A DNA stretch of 64,000 nucleotides from Kordia sp039026955 (GTDB lineage: Bacteria > Bacteroidota > Bacteroidia > Flavobacteriales > Flavobacteriaceae): NCBI GenBank assembly GCA_039026955.1, contig JBCCLH010000010.1, positions 1 through 64,000 on the forward strand, written 5' to 3'. Made by a program: the position numbers and the translations under genes. Every line of letters begins with the position of its first letter. Within the stretch, counting starts at the first letter, position 1. The notes below the pieces were generated by a model. The model made no database searches, had not been told where the DNA came from, and saw only the letters and a list, made by a program, of their open reading frames with translations. Positions 51,635 to 61,823 of the stretch are shown one piece after another.

Positions 51635-54166
51635 TTACCTCACGAATTTAACTACGGAAGTACTTCCATTTTCTAAAGTCACTCTTGCAAAGTACACTCC
51701 TTTGCTAACTGAACCTAAGAACGCTTCTCCTGCTGGAGATTTTGGCGTTGCAGTTGTAATAACTTGACCTGATAAATTGTATATTTCAATTGTATCGATG
51801 TTACTTTGCGCATTTACAACAAACGTTTTATTTACTGTATTTACATAGTGAATGAATCCTCTCACCTGAGCAGATTCCACTGATAATGGTGCACATGTAA
51901 CATCTGCAGACCATCCTGCTCTTGTTTGAGAACCATCAGATGAAAACACAAATGTTAAACATCCAGAAGGATCGGAAGAAGTAATCATCATTCCTTGTAA
52001 GTCCCCAGAACCTGCTGGAGTTGTATCAGATCTATCCCAACACCAACCTGGTCCATTAGGAGAATCAATTGTTGGTGCAGTAGTATCTGCTCCATCATAG
52101 ATTGTTAAGTCGTCCCAACAAGCCGTTGGTCCATCATTCTCTAAAGAGAAAGATGTAAATTCAACATTTACTACATCACCTGCCATATCTGGACAAATAG
52201 TATATGTAATATTTTCACTGTTTGAATAATTTCCAGCAGCTCCTCCAGAGTCTAGGAAAATTCCACTAGTACAGGTTGGATCTGGTATTGGTGTACTAAA
52301 TGTAAATGGTCCTGCCCAAGCAGAAACTCCACCTGAACCACAATCAGCTTGTACATAAAACTCATATACATTGTCTCCTACTAAACCAGTAGCCATGTAA
52401 GGATTTGCAACGCCTGTAGCAGTTGCTGTTCCAGTTACTGTTCCTCCAGCAGTAATATCAACAAGCTCTATATTCCAAACAGTTGCTGTTCCGTTTTCTG
52501 TCCAATTTAAGTCCGCAGATGTTTCCATAATATTTGTAGCATTTCCCGCTGAAGGTGCAAAACATGTTGGTAATTCTGTAAAAGAAACATTATCAATAGA
52601 AATATCTCCTTCAAAAGTACCTGCGCTTGTTCCTCTGAATACAACAGTGATTGTTTGTCCTGCATAAGCACTCAAATCTATTACAGCTTGATCAAAAGGA
52701 GCTGTAGCTGTTGCTTGTTGTTCTCCAGATAATGAGAACACATTGTCCGTACCATTTACTAGTACATCAAGCGTACCCATATCGCCTCCATGCATGTGAT
52801 AATCAAATATTAATGCAGGTGTTGTAAGTGCAGTTAAGTCAACTGACGGAGACACTAAGTCCGCAACATCACCTGCAGATCCATCTGATGCTTCTGTGTA
52901 AAAATAGTTTCCTGTTGTAATAGAAGGATCTGGTCCTGTTCCTCCTGAACCTGTATCTGTTCCAGGTGCAGCTTCCCAGAAATATAAGCCGCCTGTAGCT
53001 GACCAGCAATTTCCTGAAACGAAAGCCGAAAGAGAAGTTGTAAATTCTTCAAAATCTTCCGTATATGGTGCGGATAGTACCGCAGGGCACTCTGTTCTAA
53101 ATGTAAATGGCCCAGCCCAGATTGAAGATCCAAATGGACCTCCACACACAGCTCTTACGTAAAAATCATACCCAGTATTACCAGTTAGTCCTGTAGCGTT
53201 ATATGGGTTTCCAACTCCAGCTGCCGTTGGCGTTCCTGTTGGTGCTTCTCCAGTTAGGACAAGTTCTATATCCCACACAGTAGCTGTTCCATTTTCTGTC
53301 CAATTTAAGTCCGCAGATGTTTCCATGATATTTGTAGCATTTCCTGCTGAAGGTGAAGGACATGTTTCTAATGTTGTAAAAGTGAAAGGTCCTGCCCACA
53401 TAGAAGTTCCATCACCACCACAATCGGCTCTTACGTAAAAATCATAGCTCGTATTTTCCATAAGACCTGAAGCATTGTATGGATTACCAACTCCTGAGGC
53501 TGTAGGAGTTCCTGTAGGTGGTGTTCCATTTGTCACAATTTCTACATCCCAAACAGTTGCGGTTCCGTTTTCTGTCCAACTTAGCTCAGCTTCTGTATCT
53601 GTAATGTTTGTTGCAGAAAGCATAGTTGGATCTGGACATGCTGGTGGAGTATCATTCACTACATTGTCTACATATAAGTTAAACTCATCAAATCCTGTTG
53701 CTCTAATAGCTACATACACCGTTTGTCCGACATATGCACTTAAATCAAATTCTATTTGTTCCCAAGCCGCCGCGGGTGCATCCATTTCTGCTTGTAATAC
53801 TACAGTAAAAGATGTGTCCATTGCATCTGTTGTAGATAAAAGTACCTCATAAGATTCTAGGAAAAAAGAGCTACGAGAACGAACATAAAAAGAAATACGA
53901 TCATTAGTTCCTGCAGCAACTGTAATTGCTGGTGTGATTAAATAATCATCGTGTGGAGTAGCTGAATCAAAAGAAATTGACGCCACACCTGTACCATCTT
54001 GTGCAGCCACTGCAGGTGTGTTAGTTTGAATCCATCCTGGTATACTACCATTATTGATAACGGTCCACGATGCAGGGATTTCAGTTTCAAAACTTTCTGT
54101 AAACTGGGCTTTTGCTTGCCAACAGAAAGTTGAAATAATTAAACATAATAGTGTAATTTTTCTCAT
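51635..54166 (-). CDS. Large secreted T9SS cargo protein with fibronectin III, MAM-like and CUB domains
   Basis: An 843-residue protein. Signal peptide ending WQAKAQ, a choice-of-anchor J/MAM-like domain (25-170), two fibronectin III repeats (about 176-355), another MAM-like domain (365-535), a third FN3 repeat (540-635), a CUB domain (about 640-765), and a C-terminal T9SS type A sorting domain (about 770-843: NKTFVVNAQSN, IEIYNLSGQVI, GVYFARVTLENG). The FN3 repeats share CxxPSAGNATNIMETSADLNWTENGTATVW-like text. The protein should be exported, then cleaved and anchored or released; its partner is unknown. Confidence 0.92.
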   Translation of the reverse strand: MRKITLLCLIISTFCWQAKAQFTESFETEIPASWTVINNGSIPGWIQTNTPAVAAQDGTGVASISFDSATPHDDYLITPAITVAAGTNDRISFYVRSRSSFFLESYEVLLSTTDAMDTSFTVVLQAEMDAPAAAWEQIEFDLSAYVGQTVYVAIRATGFDEFNLYVDNVVNDTPPACPDPTMLSATNITDTEAELSWTENGTATVWDVEIVTNGTPPTGTPTASGVGNPYNASGLMENTSYDFYVRADCGGDGTSMWAGPFTFTTLETCPSPSAGNATNIMETSADLNWTENGTATVWDIELVLTGEAPTGTPTAAGVGNPYNATGLTGNTGYDFYVRAVCGGPFGSSIWAGPFTFRTECPAVLSAPYTEDFEEFTTSLSAFVSGNCWSATGGLYFWEAAPGTDTGSGGTGPDPSITTGNYFYTEASDGSAGDVADLVSPSVDLTALTTPALIFDYHMHGGDMGTLDVLVNGTDNVFSLSGEQQATATAPFDQAVIDLSAYAGQTITVVFRGTSAGTFEGDISIDNVSFTELPTCFAPSAGNATNIMETSADLNWTENGTATVWNIELVDITAGGTVTGTATATGVANPYMATGLVGDNVYEFYVQADCGSGGVSAWAGPFTFSTPIPDPTCTSGIFLDSGGAAGNYSNSENITYTICPDMAGDVVNVEFTSFSLENDGPTACWDDLTIYDGADTTAPTIDSPNGPGWCWDRSDTTPAGSGDLQGMMITSSDPSGCLTFVFSSDGSQTRAGWSADVTCAPLSVESAQVRGFIHYVNTVNKTFVVNAQSNIDTIEIYNLSGQVITTATPKSPAGEAFLGSVSKGVYFARVTLENGSTSVVKFVR

Positions 54167-54371
54167 AAAAAGTCTGATTTTTTGTTAGTTAGTTGAATAT
54201 GAGTAGGAAATAACCATATTTTTTTCGATCCACCATGTTAATATCGCTGAAACGACAGTTTTTATCGACAAAGTACCTGAAAAGCGGTTTTTCCTACAGT
54301 TTGTGTTTACATTATTTTAACATTATTTTTTTATTAAATACAGCTTTTTCACGTAAAATTTTAAGCATCTA

Positions 54372-54851
54372 TTAACCAGATGCTAACGATGAAATATCAA
54401 TAAAATCCTGTGATGCTATTTTTCCATTTTTTACCGCTACTCTGATACTATCAAATAGGATATATTTATACGTTTCACCAGAATCAATTTGCGTCCAAAT
54501 TTGTCCTGTGATCGGATTGGTATATATTATGATTTTGTTTCTTTTTTGAAATTCTTCTGTGTTTACAGGACTAGTGCCTTGAACTCTGTTTATAGTCTGA
54601 AAAGTTCTGTTATTATTGTTTCGATACAGAATATTTGTGGTGTTTACTGTATCATTTGTCAAATAAATGTCCTGCAATTCATCATTAGTGCAATCACAAA
54701 AAAAGATGCCGCTACCTAAATAAATTGTATCAGCATAGTCATCAACACCAGCAATTGCTGCTTGATTTTGAAAATAAGCTTGTGCTTGTATTTGCTGAAA
54801 ACACAGGAGATAGAAGATGTACGAAAAGAATAGGTGTAGTTGTCTTTTCAT
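54372..54851 (-). CDS. Small secreted protein, unknown function
   Basis: A 159-residue protein with a signal peptide (LFFSYIFYLLCFQQIQAQ). The mature part has a CDCTNDE segment, an Asn-rich central part (NTTNILYRNNNNRTF) and a hydrophilic tail. I do not recognise it. It is close to the large T9SS cargo gene but has no sorting domain of its own. Separated from it by 205 bp of AT-rich sequence with no gene. Confidence 0.65.
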   Translation of the reverse strand: MKRQLHLFFSYIFYLLCFQQIQAQAYFQNQAAIAGVDDYADTIYLGSGIFFCDCTNDELQDIYLTNDTVNTTNILYRNNNNRTFQTINRVQGTSPVNTEEFQKRNKIIIYTNPITGQIWTQIDSGETYKYILFDSIRVAVKNGKIASQDFIDISSLASG

Positions 54852-54986
54852 AGACAGTCGGCAAATAAATTATTGAGTTCGAGACATCTAAACTATTAAA
54901 ACAACTTAAATTTTACAAATATTTAACATTTATATATCTGTAATTTCTATTTAAAAGAAATGAAGTCCCAAGCTAAACTAGATATT

Positions 54987-55227
54987 TAACGTGAGTTCGA
55001 TATAACTATTCCGTTAAATATATAATGGTCAATAACTTACATAAATTGTCAAATCGAGCATTGCTGAAAGCACCGAGCGAAGCTCACGAGATTCAATTGA
55101 AGCATAAGTTTTCTAAGCTGTTCTCATGAGCTACGCTCGGTATCTTCGATAATGCTCGAACTGACAAATGTTTATTTTTCAATCAATTACGAGTAATTTG
55201 ATGATTTCTTATGTCGAACTCACGTTA
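54987..55227. repeat. Inverted-repeat element, family 1 (MITE-like)
   Basis: 241 bp with ends TAACGTGAGTTCGATATAAC and GAACTCACGTTA (terminal 13 bp inverted). It is near identical to 28581-28776 at both ends but has a different, longer middle ('gctgaaagcaccgagcgaagctcacgag' and its inverse), as in 6973-7234. It occupies half the 501-bp gap to fabI; the rest is AT-rich with no gene seen. Confidence 0.85.
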
Positions 55228-55305
55228 TTTACTAAGGTTTTCAAGCTGATTAGAATTTTTCTTGATAAAGATGTTTTTTTACTACAAATTAAATTCAAAA
55301 AAACA

Positions 55306-55326
55306 CCTCTAAGAAATTCTCAGAGG
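55306..55326 (-). terminator. Terminator after fabI
   Basis: Stem CCTCTAAGAA (55306-55315) and TTCTCAGAGG (55317-55326), with one G-U, followed by T's on the minus strand. It lies 27 bp beyond the stop codon. Confidence 0.75.
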
Positions 55327-55352
55327 CATCTGTATAATTTATGTACTGTTTT

Positions 55353-56168
55353 TTACTCTTCCGTAAATCTTTCAATGACTTCCTGACTCACTCCTGTGTT
55401 AGAAAATCCACCGTCATTATACAAGTTTTGCATGGTTACTCTCTTTGTTAAATCAGAGAATAAGGATACAGTGTAGTTTGCACAGTCTAAAGCTGTGGCA
55501 TTTCCAAGTGGTGACATTTTTTCTGCATACGAGATGAATCCGTCAAAGCCTTTTACACCTTGTCCAGCCGTTGTTGGTGTTGGTGATTGCGAAATGGTAT
55601 TGACACGCACTTTTTTCTCTTTCCCAAAGAAATATCCAAAACTACGCGCAATTGATTCCAAATACGCTTTGTTATCTGCCATATCGTTATAATCTGGAAA
55701 CGTACGCTGCGCCGCCATATAAGTTAATGCGACAATACTTCCCCACTCGTTCATAGCATCAGTTTTATACAATGTTTGCATTACTTTGTGAAAAGAAACT
55801 GCAGATACATCCCAACCTTTGGTCATCCAATCGTACTTTAAATCAGTGTAATGTCTTCCTTTACGAACATTGACAGACATTCCGATAGAATGCAATACAA
55901 AGTCAATTTTTCCGCCAAGGATTTCCATCGATTTTTCGATCAGATGTTGAATGTCTTCCAAATTTGTCGCGTCAGCAGGAATGATTTCAGAACCTGTTTT
56001 TTCTGCTAAGTCTTTTATTTTCCCCATGCGCATGGCAATTGGCGCATTTGTCAATACAAATGTTCCTCCTTCTTCATGCACACGTTCAGCAGTTTTCCAC
56101 GCAATAGAATTTTCGTCTAAAGCCCCAAATATGATTCCTTTTTTTCCTTTTAATAAGTTATATGACAT
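55353..56168 (-). CDS. fabI: Enoyl-[acyl-carrier-protein] reductase
   Basis: A 271-residue short-chain dehydrogenase-like reductase for the last step of each fatty-acid elongation cycle. Gly-rich NAD start KKGIIFGALDENSIAW, LHSIGMSVN, and the Tyr-(x6)-Lys pair in DYNDMADNKAYLESI. The usual FabI Ser/Thr-loop (TPTTAGQGVKGF) is present. It follows recN by 65 bp on the same strand and may be co-transcribed. Confidence 0.95.
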   Translation of the reverse strand: MSYNLLKGKKGIIFGALDENSIAWKTAERVHEEGGTFVLTNAPIAMRMGKIKDLAEKTGSEIIPADATNLEDIQHLIEKSMEILGGKIDFVLHSIGMSVNVRKGRHYTDLKYDWMTKGWDVSAVSFHKVMQTLYKTDAMNEWGSIVALTYMAAQRTFPDYNDMADNKAYLESIARSFGYFFGKEKKVRVNTISQSPTPTTAGQGVKGFDGFISYAEKMSPLGNATALDCANYTVSLFSDLTKRVTMQNLYNDGGFSNTGVSQEVIERFTEE

Positions 56169-56233
56169 GCTTGTTATTTTTAAGTCGTTTTTGGTGGTTC
56201 AAATATATGGTAAAAGATTGGAATGATTGTTTT

Positions 56234-57889
56234 CTAGGATTGTAATAATTCTTTTGCGTTTGCCAACGCTGAATCCGAGATTTTTGCGCCGCTCAACATC
56301 TGTGCAATTTCTTGTATGCGTTCGTCTGCCTGCAATTCCTTAAGTTGTGTGGTGGTGACTTCGTCTATGTCTTGCTTGTAGACTTTGAAATGTTGTTTTC
56401 CTTTTGCTGCAATTTGCGGTAAATGTGTAATGGAAAATACTTGCATGCTTTTGCTCATTTGCTGCATAATTTTTGCCATTTTGTTCGCAACTTCGCCTGA
56501 AACTCCTGTGTCGATTTCATCAAACATAATCGTTGGTAGTTGCATGTATTTGGACAGAATCGCCTTGATGCACAACATCACACGTGACAATTCTCCACCA
56601 GAAGCTGCTTTTTTCAATTCGTTGAAGTTTCCGCCTTTGTTGGCTGAGAATAAAAACTGCAAATCGTCCATTCCGTTGCTGTAAAACTGATTGGACAATT
56701 GCACTTTAATATCAAAACGTGCATTGGGCATTCCGAGCGTAGCTAGCATGTTTTCAAGCTGTGTGACTAACGTTGGAATTCCTTTGGAACGTTTGGTATG
56801 AATTATTTTTGCCGTTTGTTTGAGTTGTATACTTAATTCCTGCAAGGCTTTTTCTTTGGCTTGAATGACCTCATCTATATTTTCCGAAACCAACGCTTTT
56901 TCAGAAAGTTCCGTTTGAATCGTTACGAGTTCTTCGACAGTAAGCACATTGTGCTTTTTTTGGAGATCGAATATTTTTTGAAGCTTTCCGGAAACTTCCG
57001 CTAATAATTCAGGATCAAATGTGACTTCACCTTGTAAGTTGATGATTTCATTATAAATATCATCCAATTCAATATACGAACTTTTGATGCGCTCTGCTAG
57101 ACTGTTAAATTCTGGTGCGATGTCAGACAATTTCCCAGAAGCTACTTGCAATTCTGAAAGCAAATTCAACACACCAACTTGCTCATCTGAAAGGATTTGT
57201 TCAGAAGCGCTTAAATTCGTTTTGATGTCTTCGGCATTGTTCAAGCGTTCGTATTGCGCTTCTAAATCTGCCAAAATTAAGCCTTCCAATTTCGCTTCTT
57301 CTAGCTCCTTCAACAAGAACATGTTGTAATCGTGCTCTTTTTCCAAAGCTGCTTTTTCTTCTTGTATCTTTTTGAGTTCTTTTTGAGTGGATTGATACGT
57401 TTGTAAAGTTGTTTGATACGAAGTAACTTCTTCAGAAACATTCGCTAAAATATCAATGACCTGAAACTGAAATTGATTATCCGTCAATTGCAAGGTTTGA
57501 TGCTGCGAGTGAATGTCTATCAATTGATCGCCCAACGCATTCAACACATCCAAACGCACAGGAACATCATTCACAAAAGCTCTCGATTTCCCAGAAGGCA
57601 ATATTTCACGACGTACAATCGTATCGTGATCGTAATCGAGATCGTGTTCCGTGAAAAAGTTTTTAAGCTTGTATTTTTTGATGGCAAACTCCGCTTCAAT
57701 CACACATTTCTTTTCTTTGTTTTTTAAGGAAGATAAATCTGCTCGTTTTCCTAAGATTAGTGCCAATCCACCGAGAAGAATCGATTTTCCAGCACCTGTT
57801 TCTCCAGTAATAATGGTCAATCCTTTATCAAATTCTACCTGTAAAGAATCGATCAGTGCAAAGTTTTTTATAGAAAGTTGTGTGAGCAA
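56234..57889 (-). CDS. recN: DNA repair protein RecN
   Basis: A 551-residue SMC-like ATPase for double-strand break repair. N-terminal Walker A ITGETGAGKSILLGG, long coiled coils on both sides of the middle (about 150-370, with a central hinge), and C-terminal signature SGGELSRVMLCIKAI, then IMFDEIDTGVSGEVANKM with Walker B. The length is normal. Fits the conserved operon order coaBC-porD-recN-fabI. Confidence 0.96.
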   Translation of the reverse strand: MLTQLSIKNFALIDSLQVEFDKGLTIITGETGAGKSILLGGLALILGKRADLSSLKNKEKKCVIEAEFAIKKYKLKNFFTEHDLDYDHDTIVRREILPSGKSRAFVNDVPVRLDVLNALGDQLIDIHSQHQTLQLTDNQFQFQVIDILANVSEEVTSYQTTLQTYQSTQKELKKIQEEKAALEKEHDYNMFLLKELEEAKLEGLILADLEAQYERLNNAEDIKTNLSASEQILSDEQVGVLNLLSELQVASGKLSDIAPEFNSLAERIKSSYIELDDIYNEIINLQGEVTFDPELLAEVSGKLQKIFDLQKKHNVLTVEELVTIQTELSEKALVSENIDEVIQAKEKALQELSIQLKQTAKIIHTKRSKGIPTLVTQLENMLATLGMPNARFDIKVQLSNQFYSNGMDDLQFLFSANKGGNFNELKKAASGGELSRVMLCIKAILSKYMQLPTIMFDEIDTGVSGEVANKMAKIMQQMSKSMQVFSITHLPQIAAKGKQHFKVYKQDIDEVTTTQLKELQADERIQEIAQMLSGAKISDSALANAKELLQS

Positions 57890-57959
57890 TGCGGTTGCGT
57901 TTTTATAGCTTTAATTTATGCTCACAAAAATAAGCTATTGCATGAAATTTTCGCAAAAA

Positions 57960-58850
57960 TCAGAATTTAATTTTTCCCCATTTTGTCGCATGGAAAGGCG
58001 CGACTTTGTTTAGGGTTTCTACCAAACGTACAACATTAATTTTTGGTCCACCTGAAAATATGAGCTGAATTTCTTCTGCTTTGGCGTCAAAAAAGGTTTG
58101 TAATAGAAATGAATTTGGTCTTCGATTGCTCAACGCTTTGAACAAATCTAAGGTGCCGCTTATGGCTGTTTTTGCAGCACGCGGATCTTCTGCCATTTTA
58201 TCCATTCCTACTCTGTGGTAGTTATACATTACAGATCTGTATTCTTTGTGCGTGTTGTTTAGCATGTTATCTAACAACATCCAACGCGTACGATTTCCGT
58301 CTGCTTCTTTCCATCCTAAAAATGGACTTGATTGCGATAAGTTTACAATTTGCTGTGCTTGTGCGTAATAATCTGATCCGCCACGAAGCGAAAAAGTATC
58401 TGCATCTACTCCTAAAATAATGTATACATAATATGCAATTACAGACACTAAATTCGTCGTAAATGCATTCGGATTGTATACAATTGGCTGAAATTCTTGA
58501 TAGATGAATCGGAATTGACGATCGTTAAAGTTGAATACAGGCGTTTCAAACGAAGAATTATACACCGGACGCGACGATTGTACTTGGAGCGTTGCCACAA
58601 ATTCATCAGAATTCCACTGCGAAACCGTAATCAACATGTTGCAATTGATGCGTTCAGATGGTGCATATTTTTTATTGGTCCATTGCGTTTTGTTGACAAA
58701 ATCCGTCAATGCTCGCTCCAGTGTTTTGAAAATTTGCTGGTTTGTTTGGTTGACTTGTTGTGTATCAACCGTAATTTGGCAATTTAATTCTTGTGCGGTG
58801 GCAAATGTTATTGCGCTGAAAAATAAGATGCTTAAAACAAGATTACGCAT
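57960..58850 (-). CDS. porD: PorD-like (DUF4835) type IX secretion protein
   Basis: A 296-residue exported protein (signal peptide ending TFATAQE). Matches DUF4835 along its length: LNCQITVDTQQVNQTNQQIF, then NWQWTNKKYAPSERI-like and NCNMLITVSQWN. The Porphyromonas gingivalis PorD protein of this family is linked to T9SS function. It overlaps the end of coaBC by 8 bp. The T9SS cargo at 51635 shows the cell uses the pathway. Confidence 0.88.
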   Translation of the reverse strand: MRNLVLSILFFSAITFATAQELNCQITVDTQQVNQTNQQIFKTLERALTDFVNKTQWTNKKYAPSERINCNMLITVSQWNSDEFVATLQVQSSRPVYNSSFETPVFNFNDRQFRFIYQEFQPIVYNPNAFTTNLVSVIAYYVYIILGVDADTFSLRGGSDYYAQAQQIVNLSQSSPFLGWKEADGNRTRWMLLDNMLNNTHKEYRSVMYNYHRVGMDKMAEDPRAAKTAISGTLDLFKALSNRRPNSFLLQTFFDAKAEEIQLIFSGGPKINVVRLVETLNKVAPFHATKWGKIKF

Positions 58851-60054
58851 GGATTCGTTTTAAAATTTCATTAAAAATATCAATGGCTACTTCGGCTTTC
58901 GATTTTAACCCAAAAGCTAAGGTATTCATTTTTTTGTCAATAATCGTTACTTTATTTGTTGGTTTTCCAAATCCTGCACCTTGATCGTTGAGCGAATTGA
59001 GCACAATCATGTCTAAATTTTTGCGTGTCAACTTGCCTTTGGCATTTTCCAATTCATTATTCGTTTCTAAGGCAAAGCCCACTAAAAACTGTGATTCTTT
59101 AATTACTCCAAGCGATGCTAGAATATCTTTGGTTTTAACCAACTCTATCTGTAACGATGAATCTTTCTTTTTTATTTTCTGAGCAGCCACGTCTTTTGGT
59201 TTATAATCGGCAACGGCCGCAGAAAGAATGGCGACATCAGCAGTTGGAAACGCTTTATGTGCCGCGTTATACATATCTTCTGTACTTACTACATCCACAA
59301 CAGTGACCAAACCGTGAGAAATGCTTTGATTATTCGGTCCAGCTATTAAGGTAACCTCAGCACCTAAATTTGCAGCAGCACGTGCTAATTCGTAACCCAT
59401 TTTTCCTGAAGAGTGATTTCCGATAAAACGCACAGGATCAATCGCTTCATAGGTTGGACCTGCGGTGATCATGACTTTTTTTCCCTTCAAGGGAAGTTTT
59501 TCTAAAATATCTTTTTCGATAAAGGAAACAATATCTGCGGGTTCTGCCATACGACCTTCGCCTACCAAACCGCTTGCCAGTTCGCCGCTTGTTGCAGGAA
59601 TCATGATATTTCCAAATTTGATGAGTTGTTCAAAGGAATTTTTAGTCGATGGATGTTTGTACATATCCAAATCCATCGCAGGTGCAAAATACACGGGACA
59701 TTTCGCCGAGAGATAGGTTGCCAATAGTAAATTATTACTGTTCCCAGACACCATTTTCGACATGGTATTCGCTGTGGCAGGTGCAATCAGCATAAAATCT
59801 GCCCATAATCCTAACTCCACGTGATTTGTCCACACAGCATTTTCATCTTCTTCATTCGTAAACGAAGAATGCACAGGATTTTTTGATAAGGTAGATAAGG
59901 TTAACGGCGTGATGAATTCTTTAGCAGCAGGCGTCATAATCACTTGGACCTCGGCGCCTGCTTTTATGAATAACCGTACTAAAGAAGCTGTTTTATAAGC
60001 GGCAATGCCAGCAGTGATGCCTAGTAATACTTTTTTGCCACTTAAAATAGACAT
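58843..60054 (-). CDS. coaBC: Bifunctional phosphopantothenoylcysteine decarboxylase/phosphopantothenate-cysteine ligase
   Basis: A 403-residue fusion. N-terminal CoaC flavoprotein half (1-180: LLGITAGIAAYKTASLVRLF, catalytic His in NHVELGLWADF and APAMDLDMYKHPS) and C-terminal CoaB half (190-400: ITAGPTYEAIDPVRFIGNHSSGKMG, then KKKDSSLQIELVKTKDIL). Two steps of CoA synthesis. Three bases separate it from the rpoZ-like gene upstream, and it overlaps porD downstream by 8 bp. Confidence 0.95.
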   Translation of the reverse strand: MSILSGKKVLLGITAGIAAYKTASLVRLFIKAGAEVQVIMTPAAKEFITPLTLSTLSKNPVHSSFTNEEDENAVWTNHVELGLWADFMLIAPATANTMSKMVSGNSNNLLLATYLSAKCPVYFAPAMDLDMYKHPSTKNSFEQLIKFGNIMIPATSGELASGLVGEGRMAEPADIVSFIEKDILEKLPLKGKKVMITAGPTYEAIDPVRFIGNHSSGKMGYELARAAANLGAEVTLIAGPNNQSISHGLVTVVDVVSTEDMYNAAHKAFPTADVAILSAAVADYKPKDVAAQKIKKKDSSLQIELVKTKDILASLGVIKESQFLVGFALETNNELENAKGKLTRKNLDMIVLNSLNDQGAGFGKPTNKVTIIDKKMNTLAFGLKSKAEVAIDIFNEILKRIHA

Positions 60055-60057
60055 ATA

Positions 60058-60384
60058 TTAAGCTTCTTCTTTTGTGTTACGGTAGTAGATTTTGTCTTCC
60101 AACCATTCGTGTACTGCAATTGCATGTGGTTTTGGAAGTTTTTCGTAGAATTTAGAGACTTCGATTTGCTCTTTGTTTTCAAAGATTTCTTCTAGGCTAT
60201 CGTTGTGTGTAGCAAACTCATCTAATTTCTCGATCAATTCTTTTTTGATTTCAGAGTTGATTTGAATGGCTCTTTTAGCCACAACAGAAATTGCTTCATA
60301 AATATTATCTGTCGGCGCATCAAACTGATTTCTCTCGATAGTTGTGGTGCTTATTGGAGCATCTAAGTTTTTAATATCAACCAT
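60058..60384 (-). CDS. rpoZ: RNA polymerase omega subunit (Bacteroidota type)
   Basis: A 108-residue protein. Flavobacterial omega-family features: NLDAPISTTTIERNQFDAPTDNIYEAISVVAKRAIQINSEIKKEL, followed by an acidic tail and KFYEKLPKPHAIAVHEWLEDKIYYR at the end. It is larger than the E. coli omega. Position between bamD (5-bp gap) and coaBC is conserved in Flavobacteriaceae. Confidence 0.85.
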   Translation of the reverse strand: MVDIKNLDAPISTTTIERNQFDAPTDNIYEAISVVAKRAIQINSEIKKELIEKLDEFATHNDSLEEIFENKEQIEVSKFYEKLPKPHAIAVHEWLEDKIYYRNTKEEA

Positions 60385-60389
60385 AATTG

Positions 60390-61196
60390 TTATTTTGAAA
60401 ATTTTGCTAATTCTTGTGTAATCGAAGCCATAATTTTATCTGCTTCTTCTTTGTATTTTGATTCTGGATAGAATTTCATCAATGATTTGTACGCCGAGGC
60501 GGCATCATTGAAACGTTCTTCCATGAGCGATTGAAAACTACGCAGTGCCAAATTGTACATCGCATCTAATTTTAAATACATCGCATCTTCTCTAAACTCT
60601 GTTCCCGGATAATCCGAAAGGAAGTTTTCCGTTGCTTTGATCGATGCTTTGAAATCTGAAATGGTATTGTATTGCTTTGCGATTTCGTACGCTTTCTTTT
60701 CAACTTTTGTGGTTAATTCATCTACCATCACATTCGCCTGATCTAACAGTTCTGATTCTGGATAGTTGTTGATGAATCCTTGTAATTTATTGATCGCAGT
60801 ATACGTATCTCTTTGATCAATACTATAGCGAGGCGATTGCATATAATAACTTTTTGCTTCATAAAAAGATGCTACTTGAATACTGTCACTTTTAGGATAC
60901 GAACGTACAAAACGCTCAAATTGGTATCCAGAAACAATATACTGTTCTATTTCAAATAACGTACGTGCATACAAGAAGGTAACACGTTCTCCTTGAGGTT
61001 TTCCTCTGTATTTTGGTACAATTTGCTCAAAAAGTCTACTTGATTTTTTAAACTTTTTTTCATTGTACAAACGTTCCGCAAGCTCATATTTTACTTTGGT
61101 CTCTTCTGACTTTAGTGCTTTTTGGTATTCGCTACAAGAAGCTAGTGTACCTACTGCTATTATTAGGTACAGAAATATTGGCATCTTTTTAAACAT
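60390..61196 (-). CDS. bamD: Outer membrane protein assembly factor BamD
   Basis: A 268-residue lipoprotein (signal ending TLASC, Cys20) made of five or so TPR repeats (SEYQKALKSEETKVKYELAERLYNEKKFKKSSRLFEQIV, FYPESKYKEEADKIMASI at the end), as BamD in the BAM complex that inserts outer-membrane barrels. First gene of this operon; the 600-bp upstream gap is repeat-rich, so its promoter lies in or next to a repeat. Confidence 0.92.
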   Translation of the reverse strand: MFKKMPIFLYLIIAVGTLASCSEYQKALKSEETKVKYELAERLYNEKKFKKSSRLFEQIVPKYRGKPQGERVTFLYARTLFEIEQYIVSGYQFERFVRSYPKSDSIQVASFYEAKSYYMQSPRYSIDQRDTYTAINKLQGFINNYPESELLDQANVMVDELTTKVEKKAYEIAKQYNTISDFKASIKATENFLSDYPGTEFREDAMYLKLDAMYNLALRSFQSLMEERFNDAASAYKSLMKFYPESKYKEEADKIMASITQELAKFSK

Positions 61197-61257
61197 CTGG
61201 CAAAAATAGGTATTTATTATGTATTATGAAAACATTTTTAAGACCGCTAAAATAAGT

Positions 61258-61620
61258 GTTGAATTTGATTTTTTGTATTCTTTGGGATGGATTTAACTTT
61301 TTTGTTTGTTGTTTGTTGTTTTTTGTTTGTTGTTTGTTGTTTGTTGTTTGTTGTTTGTGAAAATACTTTTTCATTTTACATTTTGCGGTTTTACATTTTA
61401 AATTTTCATTCGTTTGTTGTCAGTTGGTCGCTACGCTCGTTACCTGTTGTAAGTTTGGTTCTAAGTTACAGTAAAATTATTCTTTGAAACTTCTCAATAC
61501 TCAATACTACTATCTAAAAGCTAACTAAAACTACTTTTTCATTTTATATTTTGCGGTTTTACATTTTGAATTTTACTTCGGTTGTTGTCGGTTGGTCGCT
61601 TTGCTCCGTTGTGGGTTGTC
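61258..61620. repeat. GTTTGTT microsatellite and dispersed repeat
   Basis: A run of TTGTTTG-like units (about 61300-61357), then a stretch shared with 37571-37730 and, from 61451, with 1-150. No gene is seen between bamD and 61824. Confidence 0.75.
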
Positions 61621-61622
61621 TG

Positions 61623-61686
61623 TTTGTGGATTTGTGGATTTGTGGATTTGTGGATTTGTGGATTTGTGGATTTGTGGATTTGTGGA
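61623..61686. repeat. Tandem 8-bp repeat, eight copies of TTTGTGGA
   Basis: Eight uninterrupted copies of TTTGTGGA. The same unit occurs in shorter runs at 37807-37830 and 38195-38215. It is likely to change in copy number between strains. Confidence 0.95.
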
Positions 61687-61823
61687 TTTGTTAAGTTGTA
61701 ATAAAAATAAACTTATAAACTAATTTTTATACTGAAGTATTATTTCAGGAAGTACTAGCCAAAAAAATTTACAGTACATTTAAATAGAATTTTTCAAAAA
61801 AGACAAAAGTTCACAATATAAAA

